DNA from: Bordetella petrii
GTDB taxonomy: Bacteria > Pseudomonadota > Gammaproteobacteria > Burkholderiales > Burkholderiaceae_B
NCBI RefSeq assembly: GCF_017356245.1
Contig: NZ_JAFMZZ010000001.1
Span: 2,552,196 to 2,616,195 of the forward strand
DNA length: 64,000 bases
Direction: 5' to 3'
The notes beneath the pieces are model-generated. The model made no database searches. It saw only the letters and a list, made by a program, of their open reading frames with translations, and was not told the DNA's origin. The translations under genes and the position numbers were made by a program. Positions 27,311-42,020 of the stretch are shown piece after piece; position 1 is the stretch's first letter; each line of letters opens with the position of its first letter.

Positions 27311-27703
27311 ATGCCGCACATTGTCGTCCACCTATCCGGCGCGCCCGATGCCGTCACCAGCCGCCGGGTTGTCGAGTCGGTGGCCAGCCTGACCCAGTCG
27401 GTGCTGGGCAAGAAGCTGCCGGTCATCGCCATCACGCTGCAGTACATCCCTCACGACCAGTGGTTCATCGGCGGGCAAGCGCTGTCCGGGCTGGGCCGCA
27501 ACGCTTTCCACCTGGACATCAGCGTTACCGACGAAACCAATACCAAGGCCGAGAAGGCACGCTTCATCCAGGAAATCCACCGCGCCTTCGAGAGCATTCT
27601 GGGCGATCTGCATCCATGCTCTTACGTGCACGTGATTGACGCGCGGGCGGCCGCTTACGGCTATGGCGGCGTCACACAGGAATACCGCCACCAGCACGGC
27701 TGA
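27311..27703 (+). CDS. Tautomerase-superfamily protein
   Basis: 130 residues. Proline directly follows the initiator Met (MPHIVVHLSG), the catalytic residue of 4-oxalocrotonate tautomerase and related enzymes once Met is removed. Length suits a fused two-unit member such as the MSAD/cis-CaaD-like or trimeric group rather than the 62-residue 4-OT. AGGAG precedes the ATG. It is divergent from the LysR/M20 unit, hinting at one catabolic theme, but the substrate is unknown. Confidence 0.82.
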   Translation: MPHIVVHLSGAPDAVTSRRVVESVASLTQSVLGKKLPVIAITLQYIPHDQWFIGGQALSGLGRNAFHLDISVTDETNTKAEKARFIQEIHRAFESILGDLHPCSYVHVIDARAAAYGYGGVTQEYRHQHG

Positions 27704-27716
27704 GGCCGGAAAAAGA

Positions 27717-27742
27717 AAAGCCCCTGGACGGGGCTTTGCTTT
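27717..27742. terminator. Bidirectional intrinsic terminator, tautomerase/typA
   Basis: AAAGCCCC and GGGGCTTT form an eight-base-pair stem with a five-base loop. A T run follows on the plus strand, and the minus strand has TTTTCTTTTT after the stem. It sits between the convergent tautomerase and typA genes and can serve both. Confidence 0.85.
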
Positions 27743-27767
27743 TTGCCGGCATTGCGGTGCGTGGCGC

Positions 27768-29587
<1,820 letters not shown>

Positions 29588-29591
<4 letters not shown>

Positions 29592-30340
29592 AGCGGGTCC
29601 TTTAAGGTCTGTTTGGCGGGCAGCAAGCCCGCCGGCAATTCATTCAAAGCAAGCAGCGCCTGCTTGGGGTCTGTCATGGCCTGCAAGGCCTCCAGCGTGA
29701 CGGCGCGGTCCAGCGAAAACGGCCCGACGTGCGTGCGCCGCAGCGCCGCCAGGTGGGCATAGCAGCCCAGCGCCCGCCCGATGTCCTGGGCCAGGGTGCG
29801 TATGTAAGTGCCCTTGCTGCAGGCCACGTCGATCTCGGCACGCGTGCCCGACAGCGACAACAGGTCGATGCGGTGGATCGTGACCTGGCGCGGCGGGCGC
29901 TCGAGCTCGATGCCCTGGCGCGCATACTCGTACAAGGGCTTGCCGTCGCGCTTGAGCGCCGAGTACATCGGCGGCACCTGCTCGATGGTGCCCTGGAAAC
30001 GTGACAGGGCGGCAAGCAGTTCGGGCTCGGTGATACTGTAGTCCTGGGCGGCGCGCGCCACCACATGGCCGGTCAGGTCGCCCGAGTCGGTTTCCTCGCC
30101 GAACTGCAGGGTGGCGCGATAGGCCTTGTCGGCATCGAGCATGGCCCCCGAGATCTTGGTGGCCCGGCCCATGCAGCACACCAGCAAGCCGGTGGCGAAC
30201 GGGTCCAGTGTACCCGTATGCCCAGCCTTGGCGGCGTCCATGCTGCGCCGCGCGCGCTGCAAGGCATGGTTGCTGGACAAGCCCACGGGCTTATCCAGCA
30301 ACAGGACACCGTCGAGCGCAAGCCCGCGTCGTTTGGCCAT
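29588..30340 (-). CDS. truB: tRNA pseudouridine-55 synthase
   Basis: 250 residues. [15 protein letters not shown] starts the fold, and the catalytic aspartate is in [13 protein letters not shown] (D46). Makes pseudouridine 55 in the T-loop of tRNAs. Slightly short compared with the ~300-residue type, lacking most of a C-terminal PUA extension. It follows rbfA by 41 bases in the conserved order infB-rbfA-truB and overlaps typA. Confidence 0.96.
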
Positions 30341-30381
30341 CGTCGAATCCGGGAAAAAGTTGCAGCAGCGACGACAGCCGG

Positions 30382-30783
30382 TCAGCGCTGGTCTTCAGGT
30401 TCGTCGGGCTCGTCCGCGGCCGGGCCGGATCGGTTGGCGCGGTCGATGAGAGCCGACATTTCGATGCCGCGCGCGATCTGTGCGTCGTGCACGAAGCGCA
30501 GCGTGGGCACAGTGTGGATGTGCAGCAGCTTGTACAACTGGGAATGCAGCCAGCCTGCCTTTTCGTTGAGCAGCGCGGCGGCGACGTCGGGCTCGGCGCC
30601 CAGCACCGTGAAATACACCTTGGCGTGCGCGTAGTCGGCCGACAGCTCGACGCCGGACAATGTGATCAATCCGGCGCGGGACACGTCGAGCTCGCGCTGA
30701 ATGAGGCCGGCCAGATCCTTCTGGATCTGGTCGGCCAGCCGCAGGTTGCGGCCGGGTATGGATTTGGACTTGTGACGGCTCAT
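30382..30783 (-). CDS. rbfA: 30S ribosome-binding factor A
   Basis: 133 residues, KH-fold maturation factor for 16S rRNA 5' end processing and cold adaptation. Recognisable are [21 protein letters not shown] at the N-terminus and the VYFTVLG and [10 protein letters not shown] strands. It ends in an acidic tail. Located between infB (25 bases upstream) and truB, the usual arrangement. Confidence 0.95.
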   Translation of the reverse strand: MSRHKSKSIPGRNLRLADQIQKDLAGLIQRELDVSRAGLITLSGVELSADYAHAKVYFTVLGAEPDVAAALLNEKAGWLHSQLYKLLHIHTVPTLRFVHDAQIARGIEMSALIDRANRSGPAADEPDEPEDQR

Positions 30784-30808
30784 GAAAAATCCGGGATACG
30801 CCGCCCCA

Positions 30809-33766
<2,958 letters not shown>

Positions 33767-33855
33767 TAGGCTATCTTCCCTCTATATGCAGCGATTACAA
33801 CAACGGTGAACAAGCGGCCCCTGCCGTGAATTCACCTGATTCGGCACCCGCCTGG

Positions 33856-35334
33856 CTATTCTTCATTGAACCAGTGGGCCCGGGCGCGCATGATCAGTTC
33901 GCTGGACTGTTGCTCGTCGAGCCCGGAAATCTCGGCCAGCTCGTCGGTGGCCAGCTCGGCCAGATCATCGCGCGTCAGCACTTGCCGTTCGGCCAGCTTG
34001 GCGGCCAGTTCCGGCGTCATGCCTTCGAGTTCGAGCAGGTCTTGTGCCGTTTCAAGGCGCTCTTCCTGGGCGATGGCCTCGGTCAGGAGCGCATTGCGGG
34101 CACGCGCGCGCAGCTCGTTGATGGTGTCTTCGTCGAAGGCCTCGATTTCCAGCAGTTCCTGCATGGGCACGTAGGCGATTTCTTCGATGCCGGTGAACCC
34201 TTCGTCGATGAGGATGTCGGCGACTTCTTCATCGACGTCGAGCTTGCTCATGAACGCGGCGCGCAGGCCGGCGCGCTCGGTTTCCTGGCGGCTGAGGCTT
34301 TCTTCGGGCGTCATGATGTTGATCTGCCAGCCGGTAAGCTCGGAAGCCAGGCGCACGTTCTGGCCCTTGGCGCCAATGGCCTTGGGCAGGTTTTCTTCGT
34401 CGACCACCACGTCCATGGCGTGCTTGTCTTCGTCGACCACGATCGATTCGACGTTGGCCGGCGCCAGCGCGCCGATGACGAACTGGGCCGGGTCTTCGGA
34501 CCACAGCACGATGTCGACCTGTTCGCCGCCCAGCTCGTTGCGCACGGCCGTGACGCGCGAGCCGCGCATGCCCACGCAGGTGCCGATGGGATCGATGCGC
34601 TTGTCGTAGGCGATGACGGCGATCTTGGCGCGCACGCCCGGGTCGCGGGCGGCAGCCTTGATTTCGAGCAGGCCCTGTTCGATTTCGGGGACTTCGTTTT
34701 CGAACAGCTGGCGAATGAATTCGGGCGAGGTGCGCGACAGGATGACCTGCTGGCCGCGCGCGGCGTGGTCGACGCGCAGCACGAAGGCGCGCAGGCGGTC
34801 GCCGACCCGGAAGTTTTCTTTCGGGATCATTTCGGAGCGCGGCAGCCGCGCTTCGATCTTGCCGGTTTCGACAATGATGTCGCCCTTGTCCATGCGCTTG
34901 ATCGTGCCCGAGATGATGGTCTCGCCACGGTCGAGGAAGTCGTTCAGGACCTGTTCGCGCTCGGCATCGCGGATTTTCTGCAGGATGGCCTGCTTGGCAG
35001 CCTGCGCGCCGATGCGGCCGAACTCGATGGGTTCGAGGGGCTCTTCGATGTATTCGCCGACCTGGATGTTGGGCACCAGCTCGAGCGCATCGGACAGCAT
35101 TTCCTGCTTGTCGGGCTCTTGCAGGCCGGCCTCGTCGGGCACCACCAGCCACCGGCGGAAGCCTTCATGGCTGCCGGTTTCGCGATCGATGGCGACACGG
35201 ATTTCAGCGTCTTCCTTGAAACGCTTTTTCATGGCCGAAGCCAGCGCGCTTTCGAGCGCTCCGAAGACCACTTCGCGCGTGACATTCTTTTCGCGCGCCA
35301 AGGCATCGACCAACAGAAGAATTTCGCGACTCAT
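33856..35334 (-). CDS. nusA: Transcription elongation and termination factor NusA
   Basis: 492 residues, full length: N-terminal RNA-polymerase-binding domain, S1 domain around residues 135-200, two KH domains ([10 protein letters not shown] and [16 protein letters not shown]) and two C-terminal acidic helix-hairpin-helix repeats that contact alpha CTD or lambda N in E. coli. Its ATG overlaps the rimP stop by four bases. A hairpin with a T run just before rimP would let NusA influence its own operon. Confidence 0.97.
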   Translation of the reverse strand: MSREILLLVDALAREKNVTREVVFGALESALASAMKKRFKEDAEIRVAIDRETGSHEGFRRWLVVPDEAGLQEPDKQEMLSDALELVPNIQVGEYIEEPLEPIEFGRIGAQAAKQAILQKIRDAEREQVLNDFLDRGETIISGTIKRMDKGDIIVETGKIEARLPRSEMIPKENFRVGDRLRAFVLRVDHAARGQQVILSRTSPEFIRQLFENEVPEIEQGLLEIKAAARDPGVRAKIAVIAYDKRIDPIGTCVGMRGSRVTAVRNELGGEQVDIVLWSEDPAQFVIGALAPANVESIVVDEDKHAMDVVVDEENLPKAIGAKGQNVRLASELTGWQINIMTPEESLSRQETERAGLRAAFMSKLDVDEEVADILIDEGFTGIEEIAYVPMQELLEIEAFDEDTINELRARARNALLTEAIAQEERLETAQDLLELEGMTPELAAKLAERQVLTRDDLAELATDELAEISGLDEQQSSELIMRARAHWFNEE

Positions 35335-35828
35335 CGCTTTTTGCCCTTGAAATCCAGAACGGGATCCAGTTTGGCACGCTCGACATCGCCGAGCGTGAAG
35401 TTCAATACCTGGATGTCGTCCTTCTTTGCCTCAAATTCGAGACCGAACACGGTCGGTTGCGCATCGGTGGCCGCAGCCTCGCCATCGGCGGCGGGCACGG
35501 ACAGAATGCCCGAAAACACCTTGCGGCCATCCAGCGGCTGACGCAGCTTGATCTCGATGCGCTCGCCCGCGAAACGGCGCAGCTCGGCCTCGGTGCGCAA
35601 CGGGCGGTCGACGCCCGGCGAACCGACTTCGAGCCGCTTGTAGTCGATGTTCTCGACTTCGTACACGCGCGACAGCTGCCGCGACACCTGTTCGCAGTCT
35701 TCGATGCGCACGCCGCCGGCCTTGTCGATGGTGACGCGCAGCAAGCCCAGCGCGGCACGTTCGACGTCGACCAGTTCGACATCCATGCCGGCAAGCGCCT
35801 GTTGGGTCAATGCGTATAAATCAGCCAT
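35331..35828 (-). CDS. rimP: Ribosome maturation factor RimP
   Basis: 165 residues, two-domain 30S assembly factor (YhbC/DUF150). It begins [22 protein letters not shown] and includes the hallmark [12 protein letters not shown] and [14 protein letters not shown] at 35828 is chosen over an in-frame start eight codons upstream since that one lies inside the terminator T run. The ribosome site is weak (GAG at about -5). First gene of the nusA/infB operon. Confidence 0.96.
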   Translation of the reverse strand: MADLYALTQQALAGMDVELVDVERAALGLLRVTIDKAGGVRIEDCEQVSRQLSRVYEVENIDYKRLEVGSPGVDRPLRTEAELRRFAGERIEIKLRQPLDGRKVFSGILSVPAADGEAAATDAQPTVFGLEFEAKKDDIQVLNFTLGDVERAKLDPVLDFKGKKR

Positions 35829-35834
35829 ACACTC

Positions 35835-35861
35835 AAAAAAAATGGGCTGCAACCCAGCCCA
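35835..35861 (-). terminator. Intrinsic terminator (possible attenuator) directly upstream of rimP
   Basis: Read on the minus strand, TGGGCTG pairs with CAGCCCA around a five-base loop and is followed at once by eight T residues that end six bases before the rimP ATG. No other gene on that strand lies between here and rluB, which ends at 36264 some 400 bases upstream, so it acts on rluB read-through or on the operon leader itself. Confidence 0.75.
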
Positions 35862-35868
35862 CCGTATT

Positions 35869-35971
35869 GCCCGGCTCCCGGGCGGGGCTTCAGGGAATGA
35901 CTCGCCTGGAAACCCAACACCGGGCCCGAGCCCAAATATTGCGACCTTGTGTTCCCGCCCGGAAGCCGGGC
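35869..35971 (-). repeat. Two similar GC palindromes in the rimP leader
   Basis: GCCCGGCTCCCGGGC (35869-35883) and GCCCGGAAGCCGGGC (35957-35971), written on the plus strand, are 13 of 15 identical. Each can fold alone, and each can pair with the other, so alternative leader folds upstream of the terminator hairpin are possible. The rest of the 435-base gap 35829-36263 shows no gene; no convincing promoter hexamers were found. Confidence 0.45.
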
Positions 35972-36263
35972 CGGTTGCCTATACCAATTACCAATACAGG
36001 CAGCCCATCCGGCCTTCCTGGGCCTGGACTGCTGCCGGGCAACCCGGCGGCCGGCAAATCGCCAACCACCCGCCCCGCAGCATCTGGCGCGTACAGAATT
36101 ACCGGCATGCGTTTACCAATGCACCGCATTGGCCGACCCAAACCCGAACACCCGCGCCATGAAAACCAGCAATTTTACCAGATAACCGGGAAAATTGCCT
36201 GCTACGTCGCGGGTTTACGGCCAGGGCACCAGACCGGTGCGGCGCGCCTGCCGGCGGCGCCGC

Positions 36264-38054
36264 TCAGCGGCCGCCGCGCCCCCGGCTGCCGCCCAGGAAC
36301 CCCAGGCGCGACTCGTGGGCCGAGGCGCTCTTGGGCTGCCAATCGTCGCCACGCGGGCCGCTGCGCTGCGACCGCGACTTGCCCCCCTGCGATTTGGGGC
36401 CGGAGCGCGCCGCCTGACCGCCGCGCGCGCCGCCAGATGCGCCGGGAGCGCCGGGCTTGCCCGGCCGGCCGGAGCCGGATTTGCGCGGCGCGCCCGTGCC
36501 GGGCATACCCGCCGCGGCCGCGGCGGCGCCGCCGGAAACGGCCGGCTGCGCCTTGGGCCGGCGCGGCTTGGCGTTCTTGGCGGGTTTTGCGCCGCCGGCC
36601 TTGGCGCCGGCCGCCTTGGAACCACCCGGCCTGGAACCACCCGGCTTGCCGCCGGCTTTGGCGCCGCCCGGCTTGCCGCCCTTGCCCCGCCCGGCATCCT
36701 TGCCCAGCGGATGACCGTTGGCATAGCCGCCGTTGAACATCAGCCCGGTGCCGAACGGATCGGACGGCGAAGAAGCCACGTGCCCGGCACTGCCCGGGCC
36801 GCCGCCCTGCAGCTTGCCGCGGCGGCCGATGCGGGCGCCGTTCATGCCATTGCGGTCCATGGTGCCGAAGCCCGGCGGCAAGGCGCTGTCGTGCGAGCGC
36901 GGCTGACGGGCGTTGCGTCCGCCGTCCGCATCGTCGTCGTCGCGCAGCAGGCCGAGCTGCACCATCAGCGCCGTGACCAGGGACGAATCGAGTTCGTCCC
37001 AGCGGCCGCGCCGCAGCGTGCGCGGCAGGACCAGATCGCCAAAACGGGTGCGGATGAGCCGGCTGACGGTAACGCCCACCGATTCGAACATGCGGCGCAC
37101 CTCGCGGTTGCGGCCTTCTTGCAGCGTGACGCGGTACCAGCGGTTGCTGCCGTCGCCGCCCAGGTAGTCGAGCGCGCCGAAGGCTGCCTGCCCGTCTTCG
37201 AGTTCGATGCCCTCGACCAGCGACTTGCGGGTGGCCTCGTCCATTTCGCCCAGCACGCGCACAGCGTATTCACGCTCGGTGCCGTAGCGCGGGTGCATGA
37301 TGCGGTTGGCCATGTCGCCCGACGTGGTGAAGATCAGCAGCCCTTCGGTGTTGAGGTCCAGGCGCCCCACCGACAGCCATTTGCCGGTACGCAGCTTGGG
37401 CAGGCGGGCAAACACGCTGGCCCGGCCGCCCGGGTCGTCGTGGCTGACGATTTCGCCGGCCGGCTTGTGGTACAGGATGACCCGCGGCGGCTTCTTGGTA
37501 TTGGGGCGGGCGACGGGCTTGCCGTTGACGCGCACCTGGTCCGACGGCGAAACACGCTGCCCGATATGGGCCGGCTCGCCATTGACCGACACGCGCCCGG
37601 CGGTGATCAGCTCTTCCATTTCGCGGCGCGAACCGATGCCGGCATCGGCCAGCACCTTGTGCAGCTTGGGCATGGCGGCGTCGCTGTTCAGGTACTTGCC
37701 CAGGCGCTGCTCGCTGCGGGCGGCCTGGTCCAGGTAGGACAGCGCCTGCTCGGCTTCACGCTCGGCGCCGCGCGCATCGGCCGGCTCGGCGGCCGCGGCG
37801 GCGGGCTCGCCGGCGGCGGTTTCTGCCGAACCGGCGGTGCCGGCGGCGGCATCGCCGCGCCGCCGGCGGAACGGGGTGCGCAGCTTGCGGCCGCGGCCGC
37901 GGCCATTGCCCGGCTCGGCGGCCTCGCCCGCGGCGGCTTCGGCGGCCGGCGCCGCACCGAGGGCTTCATCGGCAACCGGTGCGGCGGGAGCGGCACGGGC
38001 CGCAATATCGGGAACAGGAAATTCTTCTTCTTGCATCTTTGTATTCGTTGTCAC
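36264..38054 (-). CDS. rluB: 23S rRNA pseudouridine synthase RluB with long basic tail
   Basis: About 596 residues, roughly twice the usual length. Order: Ala/Glu/Arg-rich leader (1-125), S4 domain (about 130-175, [20 protein letters not shown]), catalytic domain with the active Asp in [11 protein letters not shown] (D233), then about 200 residues rich in Gly, Lys, Pro, Ser and Arg. The GTG at 38054 has GGAG eight bases upstream and is preferred; ATG 38036 and TTG 38075 are alternatives. It follows scpB by 17 bases, a conserved pairing. Confidence 0.93.
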   Translation of the reverse strand: MTTNTKMQEEEFPVPDIAARAAPAAPVADEALGAAPAAEAAAGEAAEPGNGRGRGRKLRTPFRRRRGDAAAGTAGSAETAAGEPAAAAAEPADARGAEREAEQALSYLDQAARSEQRLGKYLNSDAAMPKLHKVLADAGIGSRREMEELITAGRVSVNGEPAHIGQRVSPSDQVRVNGKPVARPNTKKPPRVILYHKPAGEIVSHDDPGGRASVFARLPKLRTGKWLSVGRLDLNTEGLLIFTTSGDMANRIMHPRYGTEREYAVRVLGEMDEATRKSLVEGIELEDGQAAFGALDYLGGDGSNRWYRVTLQEGRNREVRRMFESVGVTVSRLIRTRFGDLVLPRTLRRGRWDELDSSLVTALMVQLGLLRDDDDADGGRNARQPRSHDSALPPGFGTMDRNGMNGARIGRRGKLQGGGPGSAGHVASSPSDPFGTGLMFNGGYANGHPLGKDAGRGKGGKPGGAKAGGKPGGSRPGGSKAAGAKAGGAKPAKNAKPRRPKAQPAVSGGAAAAAAGMPGTGAPRKSGSGRPGKPGAPGASGGARGGQAARSGPKSQGGKSRSQRSGPRGDDWQPKSASAHESRLGFLGGSRGRGGR

Positions 38055-38071
38055 GGAGACAGCTCCAGATT

Positions 38072-39058
38072 TCAAGCTTGCGCCAGCCCGCTCTTGGCAG
38101 GCAGGTCTTCATCGGGGGTGGACGGAACCTCGGGCGCGGGCGGCTCGACATCGGGGTCGGGCACCTGGGGCTCGACCTCGGGTTCCGGAGTGGGCGGCTC
38201 GATCTCGGGTTGGGGATCGGCCGGCGTAATTTCAGGTTCGGGCGCCACCGGTTCGACTTCGGGCTGCGAATCCGGCTGCGGAATATGGTCGGGAGCGGGC
38301 GGCGGCATGTCGGGCTCGATGGGCATGTGGTCGGCCTGGACTTCCAGCGTCTCGGCTTGCGCTGCCCCATCTTGCGCTGTCTCGGCTTCCATCGCCAGGG
38401 CCTGCCCTGCCTCGGCCTCGGCCGCCGGCTCGCCGCCCTCTGCCGCGTCGCCGGCCGCATTCGCCACGTCCGCCTCGCCATCGGCCGTCAGGGTGACTTC
38501 GGAGCCCCCCAGGTCCAGGCCTTCCAGGGCGGCCGCGGCCTGCGCGCTGTCGAGCGGGGGCAGTTCATCCAGCGCGCGCAGCCCCAGGTCGTCGAGGAAC
38601 TGGCGCGTGGTACCGAACAAGGCCGGCCGGCCGGGCGCATCGCGATGGCCGATGGTTTCGATCCAGCCCCGGTCTTCAAGCGTTTTGACAATCTGGGAAG
38701 ACACCGTCACGCCGCGGATGTCTTCGATGTCGCCGCGCGTGACGGGCTGGCGCCAGGCCACGATGGCCAGTGTTTCCATGACGGCCCGCGAGTACTTGGG
38801 CGGTTTTTCCGGGTTCAGGCGCTCGAGATAGCGCTGCATTTGCGGACGGCTCTGGAAGCGCCAGCCGGAAGCCAGTTGCACCAGATCCATGCCCCGTTCG
38901 GTCCAGTGGCCCTGCAGGTCTTGCAGCAGAGTGCGCAGCTTGTCGTTGTCGAACTCCGCATCATCGCCGAACAGCTTGCGCATCTCGGCCAGTTGCATCG
39001 GCTGGCTTGCACATAGCAGCGCGGTTTCCAGCACGCATGTTGCCTCGCTATCGTTCAT
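38072..39058 (-). CDS. scpB: Segregation and condensation protein B
   Basis: 328 residues. The first ~180 are the two winged-helix domains of ScpB ([49 protein letters not shown]), the kleisin-associated subunit of the SMC-ScpAB condensin. The last ~140 are an acidic, Pro/Glu-rich low-complexity tail with PEPE-type repeats, absent from compact ScpB proteins. scpA is not adjacent. Co-directional with rluB. Confidence 0.94.
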   Translation of the reverse strand: MNDSEATCVLETALLCASQPMQLAEMRKLFGDDAEFDNDKLRTLLQDLQGHWTERGMDLVQLASGWRFQSRPQMQRYLERLNPEKPPKYSRAVMETLAIVAWRQPVTRGDIEDIRGVTVSSQIVKTLEDRGWIETIGHRDAPGRPALFGTTRQFLDDLGLRALDELPPLDSAQAAAALEGLDLGGSEVTLTADGEADVANAAGDAAEGGEPAAEAEAGQALAMEAETAQDGAAQAETLEVQADHMPIEPDMPPPAPDHIPQPDSQPEVEPVAPEPEITPADPQPEIEPPTPEPEVEPQVPDPDVEPPAPEVPSTPDEDLPAKSGLAQA

Positions 39059-39087
39059 CGATTTTCTGTCTGTAAAAAGGGGCTAAT

Positions 39088-39116
39088 TTGCGCTAATTCT
39101 GAAAAAAGGATAAGAT
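39088..39116 (+). promoter_or_regulatory. Promoter of the initiator tRNA
   Basis: TTGCGC (39088-39093), 17-base spacer, TAAGAT (39111-39116), with the tRNA 5' end 14 bases on. It lies within the divergent scpB/tRNA gap. Confidence 0.6.
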
Positions 39117-39129
39117 CCTTCTTCTCAGA

Positions 39130-39206
<77 letters not shown>

Positions 39207-39213
39207 ATACCCG

Positions 39214-39241
39214 AAGGCCCGGCACACTGCCGGGCCTTTTT
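39214..39241 (+). terminator. Intrinsic terminator after tRNA-fMet
   Basis: An 11-base-pair stem (AAGGCCCGGCA with TGCCGGGCCTT), three-base loop and trailing T run. Confidence 0.9.
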
Positions 39242-39925
39242 GCTGGGCGGCGCCCGCAGCACCGCAAGCGCCGCCGGCAGCCGCAGCGTCGGCGCGGCAC
39301 GCGCCAACCTGCCCAAGGGGCGGGAAGGTCCATGCGGTGACACGGGCTTGCGTAGCGTTCACGGTTTTCCTGCAGGCGCGGCGCCGTGCGGCATGCGCCA
39401 GGACGTGGCGCGTGGTATTCGCACAATGCCGCGCGTATCAGTGCGCAGCGCCGCCATGGCGGCATTTGCTTAAAAATGAACCTGAACCGCCTGGCACCGG
39501 AACACAGGACGGAGACGCAGGATACCCCTTGCCCCGGGGCAGCGACCGCACCAAGCCAGGACCATGCCGGGCTGGCTTCGCGGCAACGCTGAGCCGACGA
39601 TTCTTAGACGTATGGGACGACCATGCTGCCCCCACGAACGGCCGGCGCACAGGCGGCCTGCCAACTTCGCACGGCAACCCCCTGGCAAGCCCTGAAGCCG
39701 CTGTAGCGGCCCCCGCTGCCGGGAAACCCGCCGCGGCGATACCCGCTGCGGTGTTGCCCGCGCCCCAGCCTATGTAGTGCGGCACATTGTGCCGTGGACA
39801 CCACGGCTGCCTGTCTGGGCAGCACGGGTTGGGGCGACGTTGGTCTTCATGAAGACAGTGAGACGATTATACCCGCAATACCCCTGAGGACAAAGTATCG
39901 CGCCGCATCCATGGGCGCATTGTTG
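39242..39925. other. Gene-poor spacer between tRNA-fMet and a LysR gene
   Basis: About 680 bases with no frame I can support. Several short frames on both strands are Ala/Gly/Pro/Arg-rich, lack ribosome sites and match no family I recognise. There are no tRNA-like repeats, att-site direct repeats or transposase remnants visible. The stretch 39840-39900 is lower in GC than its surroundings. It may be decayed sequence or hold an untranslated RNA, but nothing positive supports either. Confidence 0.5.
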
Positions 39926-40828
39926 TCACGAGCGGGTATCCCAGGGAGCCGGGCCGAAACGCTCGGCCAGGAAATCCAGCATGGCCCGCAGGATCAGGGG
40001 CATCTGGCGCCGCGAGGCATACACCCCGTAGATGCCCAGCTCTTCGGGCGGCGTGGCGGGCAGCAGCGCGACCAGCCGGCCGGCGGCCAGCTCGGGGCCC
40101 GCCAGATAGGTGGGCAGCAGAGCAATGCCGCTGCCCTGCACTGCCGTGCGGGCCAGCAGCACGGCGTCGTTGGCGGTGATATTGCCGCTGACCGGCACGT
40201 CCACCCAGGCGCCGTCGCGCTGGAAGCGCCACAGGCTTTTGCCGTAGTGCGAGTGGGTCAGGCAATTGTGACTGGCCAGGTCTTCCGGCCGCGCCGGCCA
40301 ACCGTGCGCCTGCAGGTACGACGGCGCGGCGCACACCGCCGAGCGGCACGGCGCCAGTTTGCGCGCAATCAGGTTCGGGTCGAGTTCATTGGTAATGCGC
40401 ACCGCCAGGTCGACGCGTTCTTCGACCAGGTTGACAATGCGGTCGACCAGTTGCAGGTCTACCGAAGCGCCGGGATAACGGGCCACGAAGTCGGCCACGG
40501 CACTGCCGAGCTGGGCCGCGCCGAACGACAGGCTGACGGTTATGCGTAGTTCGCCGCGCGGCTCGGTGTCGGGCGTGGACACAGATTCGCGCATGTCGCC
40601 CACCAGGTCCAGCATGCGGCGGCAGCGCGGCAGCGTGTCCGCGCCTGCCGGCGTCAGGCTCAGGCGGCGGGTGGTGCGATGCAGAAGGCGCACGCCCACC
40701 CATTCTTCGAGTTCGGCCAGATAGCGCGACACCATGGCACGGGACATGTCCAGCCGCTGTGCCGCGGCTGACAGACTGCCGCGGTCGACGACTTCGACGA
40801 ACACCTGCATGGCTTTCAGGCGGTCCAT
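39926..40828 (-). CDS. LysR-family transcriptional regulator
   Basis: 300 residues with the standard N-terminal helix-turn-helix (MDRLKAMQVFVEVVDRGSLS, then MSRAMVSRYLAELEEWVGVRL) and effector domain. The DRLKAMQVF start and the AERFGPAPWD end are typical of the CrgA/DsdC-type LysR group common in Burkholderiales. It lies 75 bases downstream of the COG0523 GTPase on the same strand. Targets are unknown; no divergent partner is present. Confidence 0.93.
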   Translation of the reverse strand: MDRLKAMQVFVEVVDRGSLSAAAQRLDMSRAMVSRYLAELEEWVGVRLLHRTTRRLSLTPAGADTLPRCRRMLDLVGDMRESVSTPDTEPRGELRITVSLSFGAAQLGSAVADFVARYPGASVDLQLVDRIVNLVEERVDLAVRITNELDPNLIARKLAPCRSAVCAAPSYLQAHGWPARPEDLASHNCLTHSHYGKSLWRFQRDGAWVDVPVSGNITANDAVLLARTAVQGSGIALLPTYLAGPELAAGRLVALLPATPPEELGIYGVYASRRQMPLILRAMLDFLAERFGPAPWDTRS

Positions 40829-40903
40829 GGCGGTCTCTTTCTGTGGCAGCAGTGCACGTTTTATACCGTATTTCCCGCCGGCCGCCGACCCTTGCCGGCC
40901 GAT

Positions 40904-41929
40904 TCAGGCGGGCTGGCGCAGGGCGCGCCGCACGGCCTCGGCCACAGCGGCGGGATCCAGCCCCCGCAGGATGAACACCAGGCGCGACTGCCGCTCGCCG
41001 TCAGGCCAGGCTGCCAGCGGTTCGGGGGGATACAGGTCGCGATGCACGCCATGGACGGCGCATGGCACGCTCTCGCCCTGGAACCCGACCAGGCCCTTGA
41101 TGCGCAGCAAGCCTTGATGATAGGCATCCTGCACCTGCGCCATGCCGGTCAGGAACACGGCGCGGCTGATGGGCACGGGCAGGTCGACCACCATCTGCTG
41201 CACCGGTCCATGGCGTTCACCCGGCGGCGCGCGCCGATGCGTGCCCAGCCAGCTGCCCCACTGCCCGCCCGCCGCGCGAACCGGCAAGGAGTCGCGCATC
41301 AGCAGCCGGCTGTCGAGCGGCGCATCCTGCCGCTGCACGCACACGGCCGCGCCAGGATTGGCCTGCGCGACCGCATCCAGGGTTCCGGCCAGCGCGCCCG
41401 CGGCCACCAGATCGGACTTGGCGCACACGATGAGGTCGGCCTGCGCGACCTGCCGCGCGGCTTCCGGCTGGGCCCGCAGCTGTGCCGCCACGTGCACGGC
41501 ATCGACCACGGTAATCGTGCCCTGGTGGACGTAGCGCTCGGCCAGGAAATGCTCGTGGCGCAGGGTGAACAGAATCGCGGCCGGCGTGGCCAGGCCGGTG
41601 GTTTCGATCAGGACGCGGCGAAACGGCTTGATCTGCCGCCGCAGCGCCATCATGAACAGATCCCGCAAGGTGTCGACCAGCCCGCCGCTGACCGTGCAGC
41701 AGATACAGCCGCCTTCCAGCAGCACGACCCGGGCATCGGCATACCGCAGCAAATGATGGTCGACGCCCACCGCGCCGAACTCGTTGACGATGACCGCGGC
41801 CCCGGCATAGGCTGGATCCTTGACCAGCCGGTTCAGCAGCGTGGTCTTGCCGCTGCCCAGGAAGCCGGTCAGCACGACGACGCCGATGCGCCGGTCGGCG
41901 CCGCTGTCTTGGACGGAAGAATTCTGCAT
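40904..41929 (-). CDS. COG0523 / CobW-family metal-handling GTPase
   Basis: 341 residues. Walker A GFLGSGKTTLLNR, switch region NEFGAVGVDHHLL, and the family metal-binding motif GGCICC at about residues 73-78, then TTGLATPAAILF. Members deliver or insert metals (Zn, Co, Fe) into partner proteins, often under Zur or B12 control. A C-terminal CobW domain follows. It diverges from a cupin gene across 91 bases. Which metal it serves cannot be told. Confidence 0.9.
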   Translation of the reverse strand: MQNSSVQDSGADRRIGVVVLTGFLGSGKTTLLNRLVKDPAYAGAAVIVNEFGAVGVDHHLLRYADARVVLLEGGCICCTVSGGLVDTLRDLFMMALRRQIKPFRRVLIETTGLATPAAILFTLRHEHFLAERYVHQGTITVVDAVHVAAQLRAQPEAARQVAQADLIVCAKSDLVAAGALAGTLDAVAQANPGAAVCVQRQDAPLDSRLLMRDSLPVRAAGGQWGSWLGTHRRAPPGERHGPVQQMVVDLPVPISRAVFLTGMAQVQDAYHQGLLRIKGLVGFQGESVPCAVHGVHRDLYPPEPLAAWPDGERQSRLVFILRGLDPAAVAEAVRRALRQPA

Positions 41930-42020
41930 ATCGGAGGCCGCGGGCGAAGGCGGCGGTCAAGCGTAATATGGTTGCGGCGGGCAGCCTTGCCGCGGCCACG
42001 ATTCTGACCAAGGAAACCCC

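Noticed and set aside
39438..39785. 115-codon minus-strand frame in the gene-poor spacer
   Set aside because: No ribosome site, no recognisable family, biased Ala/Gly/Pro/Arg composition of non-coding GC-rich DNA, and competing frames on both strands.
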